Below are positions 19,890 to 32,096 of a stretch of DNA of 64,000 nt, in pieces. Source of the stretch: Polytrichum commune (taxonomy: Eukaryota; Streptophyta; Polytrichopsida; Polytrichales; Polytrichaceae). The stretch covers positions 4,590,001 through 4,654,000 of the forward strand of contig OX485809.1 of assembly GCA_950295325.1 (NCBI GenBank). The letters run 5' to 3'. The notes below the pieces were generated by a model that had not been told where the DNA came from, did no database searches, and was given only the letters and a program-made list of their open reading frames with translations. The position numbers were made by a program, and so were the translations under genes. Positions within the stretch are counted from its first letter, which is position 1. Each line of letters starts with the position of its first letter.

Positions 19890-20960
19890 TGACCAGACAG
19901 GTGCCACTTAGTCAAGTTATGAAATCATAGAGGACCTATAATAGTTTTCTTTTGGATATGAATGTTTTCACACTTGGATATGTGTACCTATATACATTAG
20001 ACCCCATTACAGGTCCACGGTTCACAATGAATCTGGAGGGAATTGTTCTGCTACAAATTTCACATATTTCTAGGGTCCACAGAACGAGTAGGGGCTTTAT
20101 AACGTTACGAAAATCATAGACGATCTATAATGGCTTTCTTTCAAATATGTACATTTCAGACTTTGATACATACCTATACATTAGAATCCATTATAGGTGC
20201 AAGACTCACCTTACCTGCCCATCGAATCAAATTCCGACATCCTTGGACCTTCAGAAGAAACGTTCCTCTTTGAGCACCATGAGGATGGTGGTTGAGAGAT
20301 CCGTGACCAGGGACAAGACACTATCAGCCAAAGAATTGGTGCGCAGCACACCAGGTCCGCAAAGGAGCTGCGTTCTCTTCTTATCTAGAGGATTTCACTA
20401 GGGGACTTAGGCTGACCGGGCATCTGCAACTCCAACTAAAGCCAGATTTAGCATTGAATCTAGGGGTTGGAGCATCACAAGGGAATTGTACCGGGGCGAA
20501 TTTCACATTGTTCTTCTAGTGCTGACAGATCGAACAAGGAGGGCAAATCAATGCGATGCAAATCATAGACAACCTATTTAAATGATTTTCTTTCGGATAT
20601 GTCAAAACATTCTTATGGAGGGTGTCTAGGAACCCTTTTCTTTTTACTTATAAAACCCAACCCAACCATTACTAATCATGCTCAATGTCCGTGCCATACA
20701 CTCCCTTTGATTTTCTGCGGTTCAAGGAAATTTTTTCATTGTTTGAACAAGCAGACCTTAAGATAATTAGAACTTCAAGTTCAAGATTGAAGATGGAAAG
20801 ACATTGAGAAAAATATTCGAGAATGACCAAAGTGATGCTTATTCTTACGGGTGAAGGTACACCCTTACCGAAGAATGACATTGTGGTACACACACGTTAG
20901 GATCCATTACAGGTCACAGCTCATGATAGTTGCAAGACTCACCTTAACCGCCCCTTGAAT
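19890..20960. repeat. Tandem units (about 750 bp) downstream of the amidohydrolase gene
   Basis: Three units, each a piece of last exon plus 3' flank, can be followed through the markers aatcatagac.acctataatgg.tttctttc.gatatg, cattaga.tccattacaggt and gtgaatttcacat.tt.ctagg. The flank copies lie near 19920-20050, 20100-20210 and 20560-20940. Exon pieces are at 19430-19570, 20235-20370 and the real one at 20981-21120. Confidence 0.6.
20235..20370 (-). pseudogene. Decayed copy of the amidohydrolase last exon (proximal)
   Basis: The plus strand reads ttgagcaccatgaggatgg, aagacactatcagccaaaga and caggtccgcaaagg, matching the real exon 6 stretch 21020-21125 with scattered changes. Read in reverse it corresponds to the ADLVVLRRNPLADAF..AILMVLKEG end of the enzyme, with frame lost. 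Confidence 0.7.
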
Positions 20961-20980
20961 CCAATCGAATCAAACCAAAA

Positions 20981-23900
20981 TCAAATTCCAACATCGGTGG
21001 ATGACCTTTGGAAGATGCGGCCTTCCTTGAGCACCATGAGGATGGCGGTCGCGGGATCCGTGATTAAGGACGAGAAAGCGTCGGCCAACGGATTCCTCCG
21101 CAACACCACAAGGTCCGCGAAGGCGCCCGGGGCCACCACCCCAACGTCCCCTTCCATGTTGAAAAGCTGGGCACACGTGGTGGTGGCGGAGCGGAGCACG
21201 GACGCGGGACTCTGAACCCGGCACCGCAGTGAGAATTCCTCCAGCTGGTGCTTGTGCATGCCGCCTAACAAGTCGCTCCCGAAGCAGATGTTTACGCCCT
21301 GGTTCTCGGCCAACGCGAGCGCTTCCAAGCCCTTGCCGAGGAGATCGCTCACCTGCCACATTCATTCGATCGATTGAGCAGTAGTTAAGGTTCGTTTATT
21401 CCATGTTTCTCCGGCTTCTACCGAGTACATTTCGACGACAAAACTTTGTGTTGCATTAGCAAATATACAATGATGAAGCATCAGCAAAGATCGTTTTAAA
21501 AATTGGACCTCTCCCAATTTAGTTATGAATATCAGAAGTGCATGTTTGTTACACCAGAGGTCCTCCCAATTGTGTACCACTGAGTGTGTAGTGATTAAAA
21601 TTCGAAGATGTAGTCCAATCTCTATTATACATCATGCGTCTTTATGGTGTTTGTTCATTGATCCACACATCAATTTCAAATATAGGGTCTGATAAAGAGA
21701 AGTGATTGAATGACACTCGCATACCTTAAGGTATGCGAACCTATAATGGGCACTTCCGACTCAACGTATACTTTTGGCTGTTGGATGGGATCGTGAATTG
21801 GCTTATCCCCGTTAGCGTTAGCAATTGTGAGTCAAGAAGATTGTCGTTACAAAATGTCAAAATCGGTGCAAAAGTATAAGAAGTCAAAGTGAAGATTCTT
21901 CTTTCTCTTTGAGCAATCACATAGGCCCTCCCACTTGTGTTAACTAGTGAACCTAGAACAGTGTCCTTGTTTTGAGCACACAGTCCAATCTCATTGTAAC
22001 ACGTGTCTTTTTGGTGTTTGTTTTTCATTACAAGTCTTACTGTACACCCACTCAAATGTAGGCATTTGCATAAGACTAGTATTCGATTTAAGGCATGCAT
22101 ACCTTGTGTAGTACACTATACATATCTGATTGTTTGTTTTATTTCTTAAGACGAATAAAGTTACGTATTTTATTTCATTGCCAAAAACCAACAAGGCCAC
22201 CGGGACCGAAACAGAGAGAGAGATCACTCCACAGATCGATCAACCAGGATGATGTACCATTACGCTAGAAATCATCTGAATCTTATTTAATTTTTTGGGG
22301 AGATGAACGAAACACTGATTTTGTTGCCTCAAGAGTACAGAATTTGCAACATGACATCACACTCACCTTAGCAATTTGGTCCAAGGGCATGCCACATGCT
22401 TCTCCATTGCGCTTGATTCGGTCATAAGTAATCAACGTCGGCACCAAAAATGAGCTGGTCTGCTTCAGGAGATGGATGCACTCCATGTCTATGTGCTGCA
22501 AAATTAAAGCATACAAAGTCAAAGGGTGTTCTTTTGAAAGTAAAAATACTACTACAGATTTAAAATGAAAAGAATTATTGTTTCAACGCTCAAAATATTG
22601 TTTAAATCAAAACAAGAGTTGTCACAAATCACTTACAAATTACATCCAAGGAGTCAAAAGCTAAGATTAGCATCTTGGCAAACATGTCAAAAACAAACCA
22701 TGTGTAAGATTTTCATTGCAAATATTAACAAACAATTTTTTTGAAATATAGAATCTCAATAGGAAAAAAACAAAAAAAAACAAAGTTACTTCAATAAGAA
22801 TCACTTCTCTAAGAAATGACCAAAAATGAAAGTTATCAGCAACAAAATCTCATTTCTTTCTTGTCTCCTAAGCCCCGTCGGGGCTTTCTCAACATCTAAG
22901 GATATCTGTGGTGTGATGCATATGTGAGACGCAACACTAACGTGAGCTTGAGAGAGAGAGAATTCTAAAGAGAGTACATTGCCATGCTCAATGGACCGAA
23001 CTCCTAACTCAAGGCACCGCTTGATAGCCGCAGCTGTGTATGCATGTGCACATACATATGTGCCCGCATTCCTGGCCTCCTCCACAATGGCGGACACCTC
23101 CTCGACGGAAAACTGAGAAAATCACAATCACAATCACAAGTTCCATCGCTTTATATCAATGTAGGACCAGCATATAGATGAATAAATGGTACCAGACTTA
23201 CACAGTATCCCGTTGAGGTAGGTATCAAAGAACCTATCTAACTTGCAGTGTCAAAATTGCGGTACCCACTTGGGGAGTGCACTTCCCACTTGGGGAGTGC
23301 ACTTCCACACTTTCCTAAATGTTGTGCTATCAAAGTTAGGAGTATCTACGTTCATCAAAAACTCTCTCGTCATGGTTGTAGGATTCAACATTCATCAGAC
23401 AATGCATTAGATATTAGAGTGATCCTTTATTTCAACCAAGGTTTTGGTTAGGAGTTGGTTTGTTTTGCATGACAAAGCTCTCTAAGTTTTGTAAGTTTTT
23501 GGTGCATGCTTGTAGTCGGTGTGGTGGCTTGAATGATGAACTTTCTATATCAGTTCATGGGGGCCGCACTCATTTTAGCACCTCTTGGCATGACAGAATG
23601 AGTTTGGCCCTCATGAACCAATATAGAGAGGTCTTCGTTCAATCCTCCACACCGTCTCCAACCATGCACCGAAAACTAAATGAACTTGGAAAGTATTATA
23701 TGTAAAAACAACCAACCCCCAACCAAATCTCCCAATAAATTAAAGAATATCTCTGAGGAAAAAAGTAAATAGTGTAATTATGTTTTTGAATATCTTCTTT
23801 AAATAAATAATGCATATACAGATTGTGCATTCGTATTTATAAATAAGTGTAGGAAATATACCCTCTGAACGCCAGGGGGTTACACATACTTGTTTTGAAG

Positions 23901-26900
23901 GAAGTAACACCCCCCTCGAGAAGACTAACAAAATCAACACAGGAATCATGATCGCAATTGAACCGGTTGAAAGCATCGCTCGAATGTAGGTTCATCAGAC
24001 CTGTAAGTTTGTCAATTTATCGGTCGGAGAGGACACCCCACCCGACGCCATGATCTTGATCTGATGAGCCCCTTTGCGGAGCTCGTCCCGAGCGGCCTGA
24101 CGCACTTGATCCACTCCATCACATACACGGCCTAGTGACAGAGGACAGCACGCAGGCACTTCATCTTCTCCTCGAAGTCGCATGTCTCCATGGCCGCCTG
24201 TCTGAGAGAGTGCAGTGCCGCTGAAGAGGATTCGTGGCCCCGGGATGGTCCCTTCCTCCACTGCCTGATGATTTATGATTCTTCAAGTCCTCTTAGCATG
24301 CCTCACATCAATACATAACCGTAACAGCAATCAAACCTAAAGATCCAGACTACACGACCTGCGAAACGTTTCACCCACTCCAGCCATGTTGATGGGGCAT
24401 GATCGGTCTGCTCGTGGACATAAACTAGAGGTTGTGACATGAGATAGCTCTCTTCTGTGTACATAGAAGAGCACAGGGGAGTGACAATCTCTACTTGGAT
24501 GACCGACTAGTTATGATTAAGGAAAGAAGAAGAAAAGACGACTTTGATGTTTCCACCGGGGTGAATTATGGTCGGTTTCTGAGTCGGTTTAAAGTATGCG
24601 TAATCCCAAAATATGCATCACGAGAACTAAAGGGCCCTGAAGTCTACTGCCTCCTTTCGAAGGTGAACACCTTGAACATGCATGGAAAGGCCAGTCGGCA
24701 CCTATCTCCCCCAAGGGCGACCCCCTAGGTTCTCACATGGTTGGTTGAACGGGATACCCCCACTATGATTGGGTGGGCCATGGGTGGTAGGGTGCAACAA
24801 AAATCAGGTGTTAGGAAGTCATCCATCTGAGCACTATTATGACCTTAGGCAGCTCAAGCTCAGAGGTTCTATGAGAGACGGATTGAGGCCGTAGGTCTAA
24901 GCCACCCTTATGATTTGATTCAATAAAAATCATGTGTGAATGAATGACTACGAACTACATGACTCTCGAAAGGAGAGTGGATGACAAACTACCACCTATT
25001 CTCACAACACATGGAGCATAAGTGGTCTGCTCATGGACAACAATACCAAAGGACTATGGATGAAATACTCTCTTCATGGATTGAAGCCCATAGGCCCGGA
25101 GTGTTGTCTACTTGGATTAGCCACCGGTCATGAACAAGAAGAGAAAGAGAGGAGTCCCATGATGATCCCGGGGCCATGCATCCTCTTCAACCATAAGCAT
25201 GGCCAAAGTCCCCTTATGGCTGAAGAGGATGCATGGCCCCAACAACGCACACTTCTCCACCGTCAAATTCAAATCCTCTAGAATACCTCAGATCAATACA
25301 TCCGGTAACAATCATGGAACACGGAATCACGGACTCCATAAATGGCGAGAGGAGAGTGGATGATGAGCTGCAATAATAGCAACCCGAGACGTCCACCTAC
25401 TCAAGACGTTTATGGAGTATAATCATTCTGCTTATGGACGGAAACCAAAGGTTTATGGACGACATGATCCTCTCTACATGGACAGTTTTCAAAGCCACAG
25501 TGGTTTTTTTCTTTTTCTTTCTTGCTTTTTTTTTAATTGGGCTTGCAGAAGAATCGATTGTTCTTCCTCCTCGTACCTTTGCAAGGCCCCAATCGCATCC
25601 ACCTGCATCTCGAACAGTTGTGAACCCACGCATCAACATATCACGCAGCACCACCGAAGCACGGGCAGCCACAAGGCTGGCAGGGAGCACGAGCAGATCG
25701 TGCAAATTGGCCGAAACCGCCGTCACATGGACGTGGGCATCGCAGAGGCCGGGAATCACAAACGCTCCATGCACATTGATTGTCTGTTACACCCCACCAC
25801 CTCCACAATCAGTCAGGCCCAGTGTCCGGGGAGGAATCTGGGCATCCTTCATCAAGGTCCTCCTGTTTCCAAGTCCAACTGGTTACATGTTGTGAGCTTC
25901 CAGGTTTTTCTTTAATAATTTGAGGAATATTCCACCGACTCCTCTGAAATGATCAGCCGTTTTCCGTTTTCGTAAAGTCTTGAACCTCAACCGGTTATAT
26001 CTCAAACTCAACTGGTTCATCTGTAACTAGCAGCCAGTTTCTCCCCATTCATTGGATCTTTGGGGTTTTTCTTTATGAATGTGAGGTATGTTCCATACGT
26101 TCCTCTAAAATGATGGGTACTTTTCCTGAAGCCTTGAACTTCAACCATTTATTTCTTAAGCTCGGCCGGTTCATCTGTCACTACCGGTCCGTTCTCCCCA
26201 TTTATGGGTCAGGTCAAGTTTGTTTTGCCGATATGTCTAATACCGATTGGATATGAGGATGCACATTATCACCTATATTTGATGATCTTGTAGCGGCCTA
26301 ACCACTAGAGACTACATAACCGACGAGAGGAGAGTGGATGATGAGTCCCTGGAGCGTGTGGCAAGTAAGTCAACCACCTTCTCAAGCCGGTTATTATTCA
26401 TAACAACCATGCAACCCATGGACATAATCTAGAAACTATGAATGATTTCACACCTTCATGGATGAAACGTTGTGATGAGTTCTAATAACCCTTCTACTCT
26501 TGGATATGCGATCGGTCATGTCATGTAACGGATACACATCACCCTACCCATCGGTTGTAATGTACACCCAATACATTACAACTACAACCTATGCCAGGAC
26601 CCCCCGCATCCATTACCTAGTTCATGAGCATTACCTAGTTCATGAGTATCGTTGTTCAAACAACACTTACATATGGAAATAACCAGTATTCTATCAAAGA
26701 ATAGATATTATAAATACTCATATCTGGAGGCATTTTGCCACGTGTCATGTCCACATTTGTCAAGCCCATGCTCAATCCCTCGTGGACATTAGCTTTCAGC
26801 ACTCAAAGTGTTGAACCAGACAGCACTCTACGGCACCAAGAGATAGGTCATCCAGAGACTGGAGAGTTACTATATTACCTACTCGATACGAAGCAATCTC

Positions 26901-27169
26901 CGAAAAGAATCTGCAAACAGAAAATGCGTTTTCGACATCCCCAATTACAACACCCGACGAGGGTTTTGAGAAATTTTGTGAGTGACCTGAGCGGCTGCTG
27001 TTGCAGGAGGAGAAGGCCCCACGTAGGCAATGCGCTTGTTCTTCACCAGCACATGCACACTGGATGTGATTTCCACCTCGCCATTCATGCTTATCACATT
27101 GCAATTCTTCAGCAACAATCCCCCGCTTCCTTCCCCTTCCCCCACTCCAGACTGCTCCAAATCCTCCAT
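20981..27169 (-). CDS. Metal-dependent amidohydrolase (imidazolonepropionase/Xaa-Pro dipeptidase-like, cog1228), 6 exons, 429 aa
   Basis: Exons on the minus strand: 27169-26987, 25783-25577, 24264-24001, 23112-22978, 22495-22367 and 21352-20981. All are in phase 0 with GT..AG introns and give 429 residues. The start is the ATG of MEDLEQSG. All expected ligands of the binuclear amidohydrolase barrel are present in order: DAHVHV (HxH), IKIMASGG (bridging Lys), CAHAY (His), SIEHG (His) and FGSDLLG (Asp). The C-terminal part, GAFADLVVLRRNPL..ILMVLKEGR, is the usual small sandwich-domain closing strand. Family members hydrolyse dipeptides with proline, arginine or lysine, imidazolone-propionate or similar amides; the substrate here cannot be told. 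No targeting peptide is obvious. Exons 1-3 lie in the right inverted-repeat arm and have a twin in the left arm; exons 4-6 are single-copy. Confidence 0.9.
23280..23310. repeat. 20-bp tandem duplication
   Basis: The sequence cacttggggagtgcacttcc occurs twice in a row from about 23269 to 23308, inside amidohydrolase intron 3. A short direct repeat with no seen function. Confidence 0.7.
23430..23725. mobile_element. Foldback element of about 290 bp at the inner edge of the right arm
   Basis: The half 23435-23575 (taggagttggttt, ttggtgcatgcttgtag, cggtgtggtgg, atatcagttcatgggggcc) is the imperfect reverse complement of 23595-23725 (ggccctcatgaaccaatat, cctccacaccg, caaccatgcaccga, aaaacaaccaac). 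It looks like a hairpin-type MITE without coding capacity. The inverted-repeat breakpoint (23660) lies inside its right half, so the left arm holds only the outer portion of that half (11480-11551). Confidence 0.75.
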
Positions 27170-27219
27170 CTCCAAACCAGTTCCCACTCCTGGAGAAATT
27201 CAGCTCCTCTCAGTCACAA

Positions 27220-28021
27220 AACCTTGCAAAAACCTTGAATTCCTAGCAGAACCATATTCTCAGGACCAAGTCACAAATTTCAGGATCCTGGCCATGGCTG
27301 CTGTGCATCCACCTACAGATTCATTAGTCGAACAAAATATTCTGAAGTGTGCAATGCTTGCTTCAGAATTTAGTAATTTAAGCTGAAGGAACTTCTTGCA
27401 CATACACCTCCCCGGAAGAAATTCCACTCTGGGACTCCTCTTAGACTGAGAAAATCTTGGAAAAACCTTTAATTCCTGGCGATACCATATTCTAGGACCA
27501 AGTCACATGTACATTGCATTCCAGGGTCGTGGCTATGGCTGCTGTGCATCCACCTACAGGTTCATTACTCAAACAGATTATTCTGATGGTGCAATGCTTG
27601 CTTCAGAATTTAGTCATTTTAAGCTAAAGGCACTTCTTGCAGATAGAATTCCCCGGAAGAAATTCCACTCTGGACATCCTCTCAGACTCTGAGAAAACCT
27701 TGGAAAACCAAAGTCTAGGACCAAAAGTCACATGTACATTTGAATTCCAGGATCCTGGCCATGGCTGCTATAAATCCACCAACAGATTGATTACCCAAAA
27801 GGATTATTCTGAATTATGCAATGCTTGCTTCAGACTAAGAATTTAAGCTGAAGGAACTTCTTGCAGATAGAATTTCCCATAAGACATTCCAGTCTGGAAC
27901 TTCCCTCAGACTGAGAAAAGCTTGCAAAACCTTGAATTCCTGGCCAAAACATATTCTAGTCACATGTACATGGGATTCCAGGGTCGTGGCTATGACTGCT
28001 GTGCATCCACCTAGCATCTCA
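27220..28021. repeat. Tandem array (about 235-bp unit) upstream of the complete amidohydrolase gene
   Basis: Mirror copy of the left-arm array at 7190-7990, with four anchors about 231, 226 and 243 bp apart. It ends about 50 bp before the ATG of the functional gene at 27169, so any promoter or untranslated leader of the working gene is embedded in repeat units. Confidence 0.8.
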
Positions 28022-28432
28022 TCACCCGTCAAGAAAAATGAAAAGAAAATTCCACTACTCAAGCGGATTGTTCCCAGAAATGCAAGAGCGCCATCTATAG
28101 CCTCCAACCTAATTTGAGCATCAGTTACATTAAATCCTCACTTCATGTAAGAAAGCTCTGGGTCTTCTAGTTTGCTTCAGAACTAGTCAGTTAGGCTAAA
28201 CGAAGCGATTCTTGGACACAAAATTCTTCCTCCATTTCCTGGTGCCATATCTCAGCGCAGTTCAGCACAGCTTCGGAGACAGTCAGAATCCAACTGCATT
28301 GAAAGCATGTTCAATTGAAGAGGGAACCAACCTGAAATTCGACATCATCGGCATCAACAGCACTCACCTTTGAAAGTTTGGATGGGGCTTCAAATGTGCA
28401 GGTCCTTGATCTGCCAGTGCTAACCAAGCTTA

Positions 28433-29034
28433 GGGCCACTTCACACATGAGCCAAGAGCCGTGACCTTGTAATGGTGAGGACCCTTGACTCTCATCCAAA
28501 GGCCGTACCATGGGTGTTGGGAAAGCCATTTTATGTAGTCTTGGGCCCTCAAGCATAGTGTGAAGTGAGAATGAACCATGTTGCGGGACCATTGCATATT
28601 TTTTTGGCGGAAAAAGAGGGGATGATTTGGTTTAATATAATATGTCTTCAAGTTTTTCAATTTAAGATAATTACTTGGTGGTGTTTGTCTGTCCTGGAAT
28701 TTGTCTTGGAATTTGTTCTGGAATCTGCCATGCAGTCTGTCCTGAAAATTGTCATGCTGGAAAAAATATTAAAAACGTCATGGTCTCCCGGAATTTGCAT
28801 CAAGCCCACCTCTTGGAGGTGGGTATGACGCAAATTCCGGTAGACCATGCATCTTTATCCACAACCAACCATGTAGGACTCCACGTAGACTTTTCATCCA
28901 CAAACTTTTCTTTGGCCCTTTAGGCCTTCACCTCCTAGTGTGAAGTGAACTTGGACGATCTCCGCCTTTTTGACCAATGAGAGCTCTTACATTGCCATCG
29001 TCAAGGGCCTTCAGCCTTGTGTGTGAAGTGGCCC
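28433..29034. mobile_element. PIF/Harbinger (Tourist-like) MITE, right arm copy
   Basis: Mirror image of the 6177-6778 element, with the same GGGCCACTTCACAC termini, TTA/TAA flanks and internal hairpin. It was present before the arms were duplicated. Confidence 0.8.
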
Positions 29035-31326
29035 TTAGTAAGTTCTTCCAAAAGTGATCATTCCATTCGATGAGAAAGTTGGCATCCATTTATGCATCTA
29101 ACCAAAAGGACCATTATCGAGAAGAAGTCTATGGGCCATGTTGCCTGTGCTTTCATGATCGTCGGATGTCTCATACAAAAAGGGAAGCCTATGGTTTGCA
29201 CCGAGGGAAGCTAGCATGAGGGCCGAAATACCACAAGTATAGGATACTAGTGAGTGTAATTGCAAAAAGTTTCCCTCCTTCACCACTTAGAAGTTATTGC
29301 TCATTACTCATTTGATAGCACTCCCTGACACATATACAAACAAAAATTGAGCGACGAGCAACAACATGCAAGTAGTGAACCATTACATGAGATTTTAACT
29401 TTCCATTTTTTAAATATATTCCATGAAAATTGAATCGTCGGGCAATAATTGGAACACAAAGGGACATTCCACATGCAAGAAATGAACCAATAATCATGAA
29501 ACACATGCTCTTCATCTTGTCAAGGGATCTATTACCATGTAATCAACGTGGCATCTGTAGATCTAGAAATAAGCCTTAAAGTACTAGTGTAGCTTGAATG
29601 TTAGTAAATGGGCCTCGAGAATAGCTACTATTACCCACATATTCTGAAAGTTTATAAAATCTATATATCAACAATGTACGAACATTACATTCTAGATATA
29701 TACTATTGACAATTAGTGCTCAACAATAATTGCAACCTTATATGATGCGGGTATGATGCACATGACCTTGTTGTAGTTTGAAGTTTATGCCGCATACATG
29801 AAGATGTTCGCCATCATGTAATCAACCTTGCATAGATACATGAATACATGATACACATGTGTTTGTGATATAACCCATTGGCATTTCTTCCCCACTGGGG
29901 CATATGTTGTAAGTGTTGTACTATCCCATTTGTTCCTATGCTCTACAATATGTGTAATTGGATTGTGCCAACTTGTCTTGGAGTACCAGGTGGTGGGGTG
30001 GGTGTCTAAATTGGATGAAACTTAGATATGAGAATGTAATAAAGGGATGTTTAAGGTATATCCAACATTTGACATAATAATAATACCCTCATGTTAATGG
30101 AGTTGGAAATCAACATCTTTTACATTAAACATCATATATAAAGGTTATCTTTCAAATTTAATGCCTCACCCCCAATCCACTGTCGCTTTCAAATTTGAAA
30201 AAGAATTTAAAGCTTTTTTTTTCATCCATATGATGTGGCTCACGATAATTTGACCATGGAACATTCGTCATTGAAGCTTGGGGAAAAAAAATCCAGATTT
30301 ACCAATTAAATGATCGTTTAAGTCATGTATTAAGCACAAAAATTTCCATCTCCACACTTTAGGATTGCGATTTGTACATCTACCTTTATTTAAAATTTCT
30401 CAATAGCCATTTGTAGGCAACAATAAATTATAATAAACAATAACTCCCCCACATATATATTATATACATCAATGCCTCTACAAACCCCCTTTTATACACT
30501 CATGTTATTTGATATGACATACCATACTTGTACCAGTATTGGCCCAAACTATGGACTTTCCAAACTGTGTTATCTATACCCGTCGAAAATTGGGAATATC
30601 CAATTATTGATTAACATAACCTCGTCTCATTTTTATTTTTTTTATTTACCATATTATTGCTTATGAAAGAAATTGTAGAGATCCCATACCATTAACCTCC
30701 TGGTATCTCTTAGAGGACATATTAGACCAACACCGGTTTGAACCCATATCCAACGTAACATGTTACAAAGAGGAAATGAAATTGCAATCTTATGTGATAA
30801 TAGTGATTAGAGATATGTGGTATGTATACGAACCGTGAGTCATTTACATGAGTCCAACTCTCCTCATAATTCATCTTACATGTATGCATCGCATGCTACG
30901 CTATGATTGGAAGAATACATTTGATAAACAAGCTAATTTAGATAGCAACACGTTTGACACTTTATCATTTGAGAAGTTACTCTCCGAACAATGCCTTGAG
31001 TCCAACAATGGGCCACTTTGGCCTAAAAGGGTTAATGCATATGGGGTTAGTGCACGATGGACAAACCTTTGGGGTATAATCCAAGAAATATTGTTCCGAC
31101 TATAGAAACTTGCTTTTGTTAAAATTTCAATCGATATTGTGCAGCTTGTTGAGCAGTTACACTTCCTAATCTTGCACTCACTTTAGACAACAGAATTGGC
31201 GAGAAGAGAGTGCATGGCAAGTTGTGAAAACAAGAAGACATCCACCTACTCAAGCCATTTATGGGGCATAACCAATCTGCTCATAGTCGAAAACCAAAGA
31301 GGTTTTGAATGAAATGCCCTATGCAA
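29035..31326. other. Gene-free part of the right arm
   Basis: Mirror image of 3885-6176. It contains the TATA-like box at about 30491-30496 (on the minus strand) and one copy of the dispersed ctctc..ctcgcc repeat near 31190-31260. I see no gene. Confidence 0.4.
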
Positions 31327-32096
31327 GGAGTAATGTTACATGCAATTTCCAAGTGGAGATGTAGAATCTGGTACTCTTGAGGTGGAGATGTGAAATCTAA
31401 ATATTTAAACAACTCAACAGTTTTCTTTCTAGCTTTGGGGTGAAAAGCTTTCAAACACTATAGCCTCACACTAACGTTTCATTGAGGGAAGAATGTGGAG
31501 GTATATGTACTCGATACTATGCAAATTTACAACCCGAGCATACGACTTGATTCTAAGATCAACAGGCAGGAAAAAATTCATATCTGCAGCACAACTAATA
31601 CAAACAAGTTCCAAGTGGAGGTGTACAATCAAGTGGTTTGAGTTCAATAAATTTTCTAGCTTTTGCAGGCAAAACTTTAAGCACTAGAGCCTCAAACTAA
31701 AGTAATCAATATCTGACGCACAACTAATACGTGCAATCTCCAAGTTGAGATGTAAAATCTGGTACTGTAAGGTGGAGATGAATATCAAATGATTTGGAAG
31801 GACTCAAGAAATTTTTCTAGATTCATAGTGCAAAGCTTTTGAACACTATAGCCTCAAAGTAACTTTCACTGAGGGAAGAATGTAGAAGTACATGTTTGAT
31901 GTTCACAAATTTTACAACCTGAGCATGTGACTTGATTGATACCTAAGATCAACAGGCAGAAAAGGACCCCAAAAAAATTGATACCTGAAGCAACACAACT
32001 GATACATACAATTTCCAGGTGCTGAAGCACGCGGATGTTGCCTTGGATTATCTCATCATACCTGCTGGAAAGATTGAAATACATGCAGTGTGGATG

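Larger units (their letters stand above)
23660..32038 (-). repeat. Right arm of giant inverted repeat (about 8.4 kb)
   Basis: Reverse complement of 2933-11551, and probably the donor copy. It is continuous with amidohydrolase exons 4-6 on its inner side and with the IST1-like 3' flank on its outer side, whereas the left copy ends abruptly in both directions. It is 242 bp shorter than the left arm because of missing DNA near 31340-31353. The outer 700 bp is about 2 percent diverged from the left arm; the inner 7.7 kb is nearly identical. Confidence 0.95.

Noticed and set aside
24001-27169. Idea that the left and right amidohydrolase copies form complementary hairpin RNA from their own promoters
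   Set aside because: Both copies would be transcribed in the gene's sense direction, so their transcripts are alike, not complementary. A hairpin would need read-through across the whole spacer.
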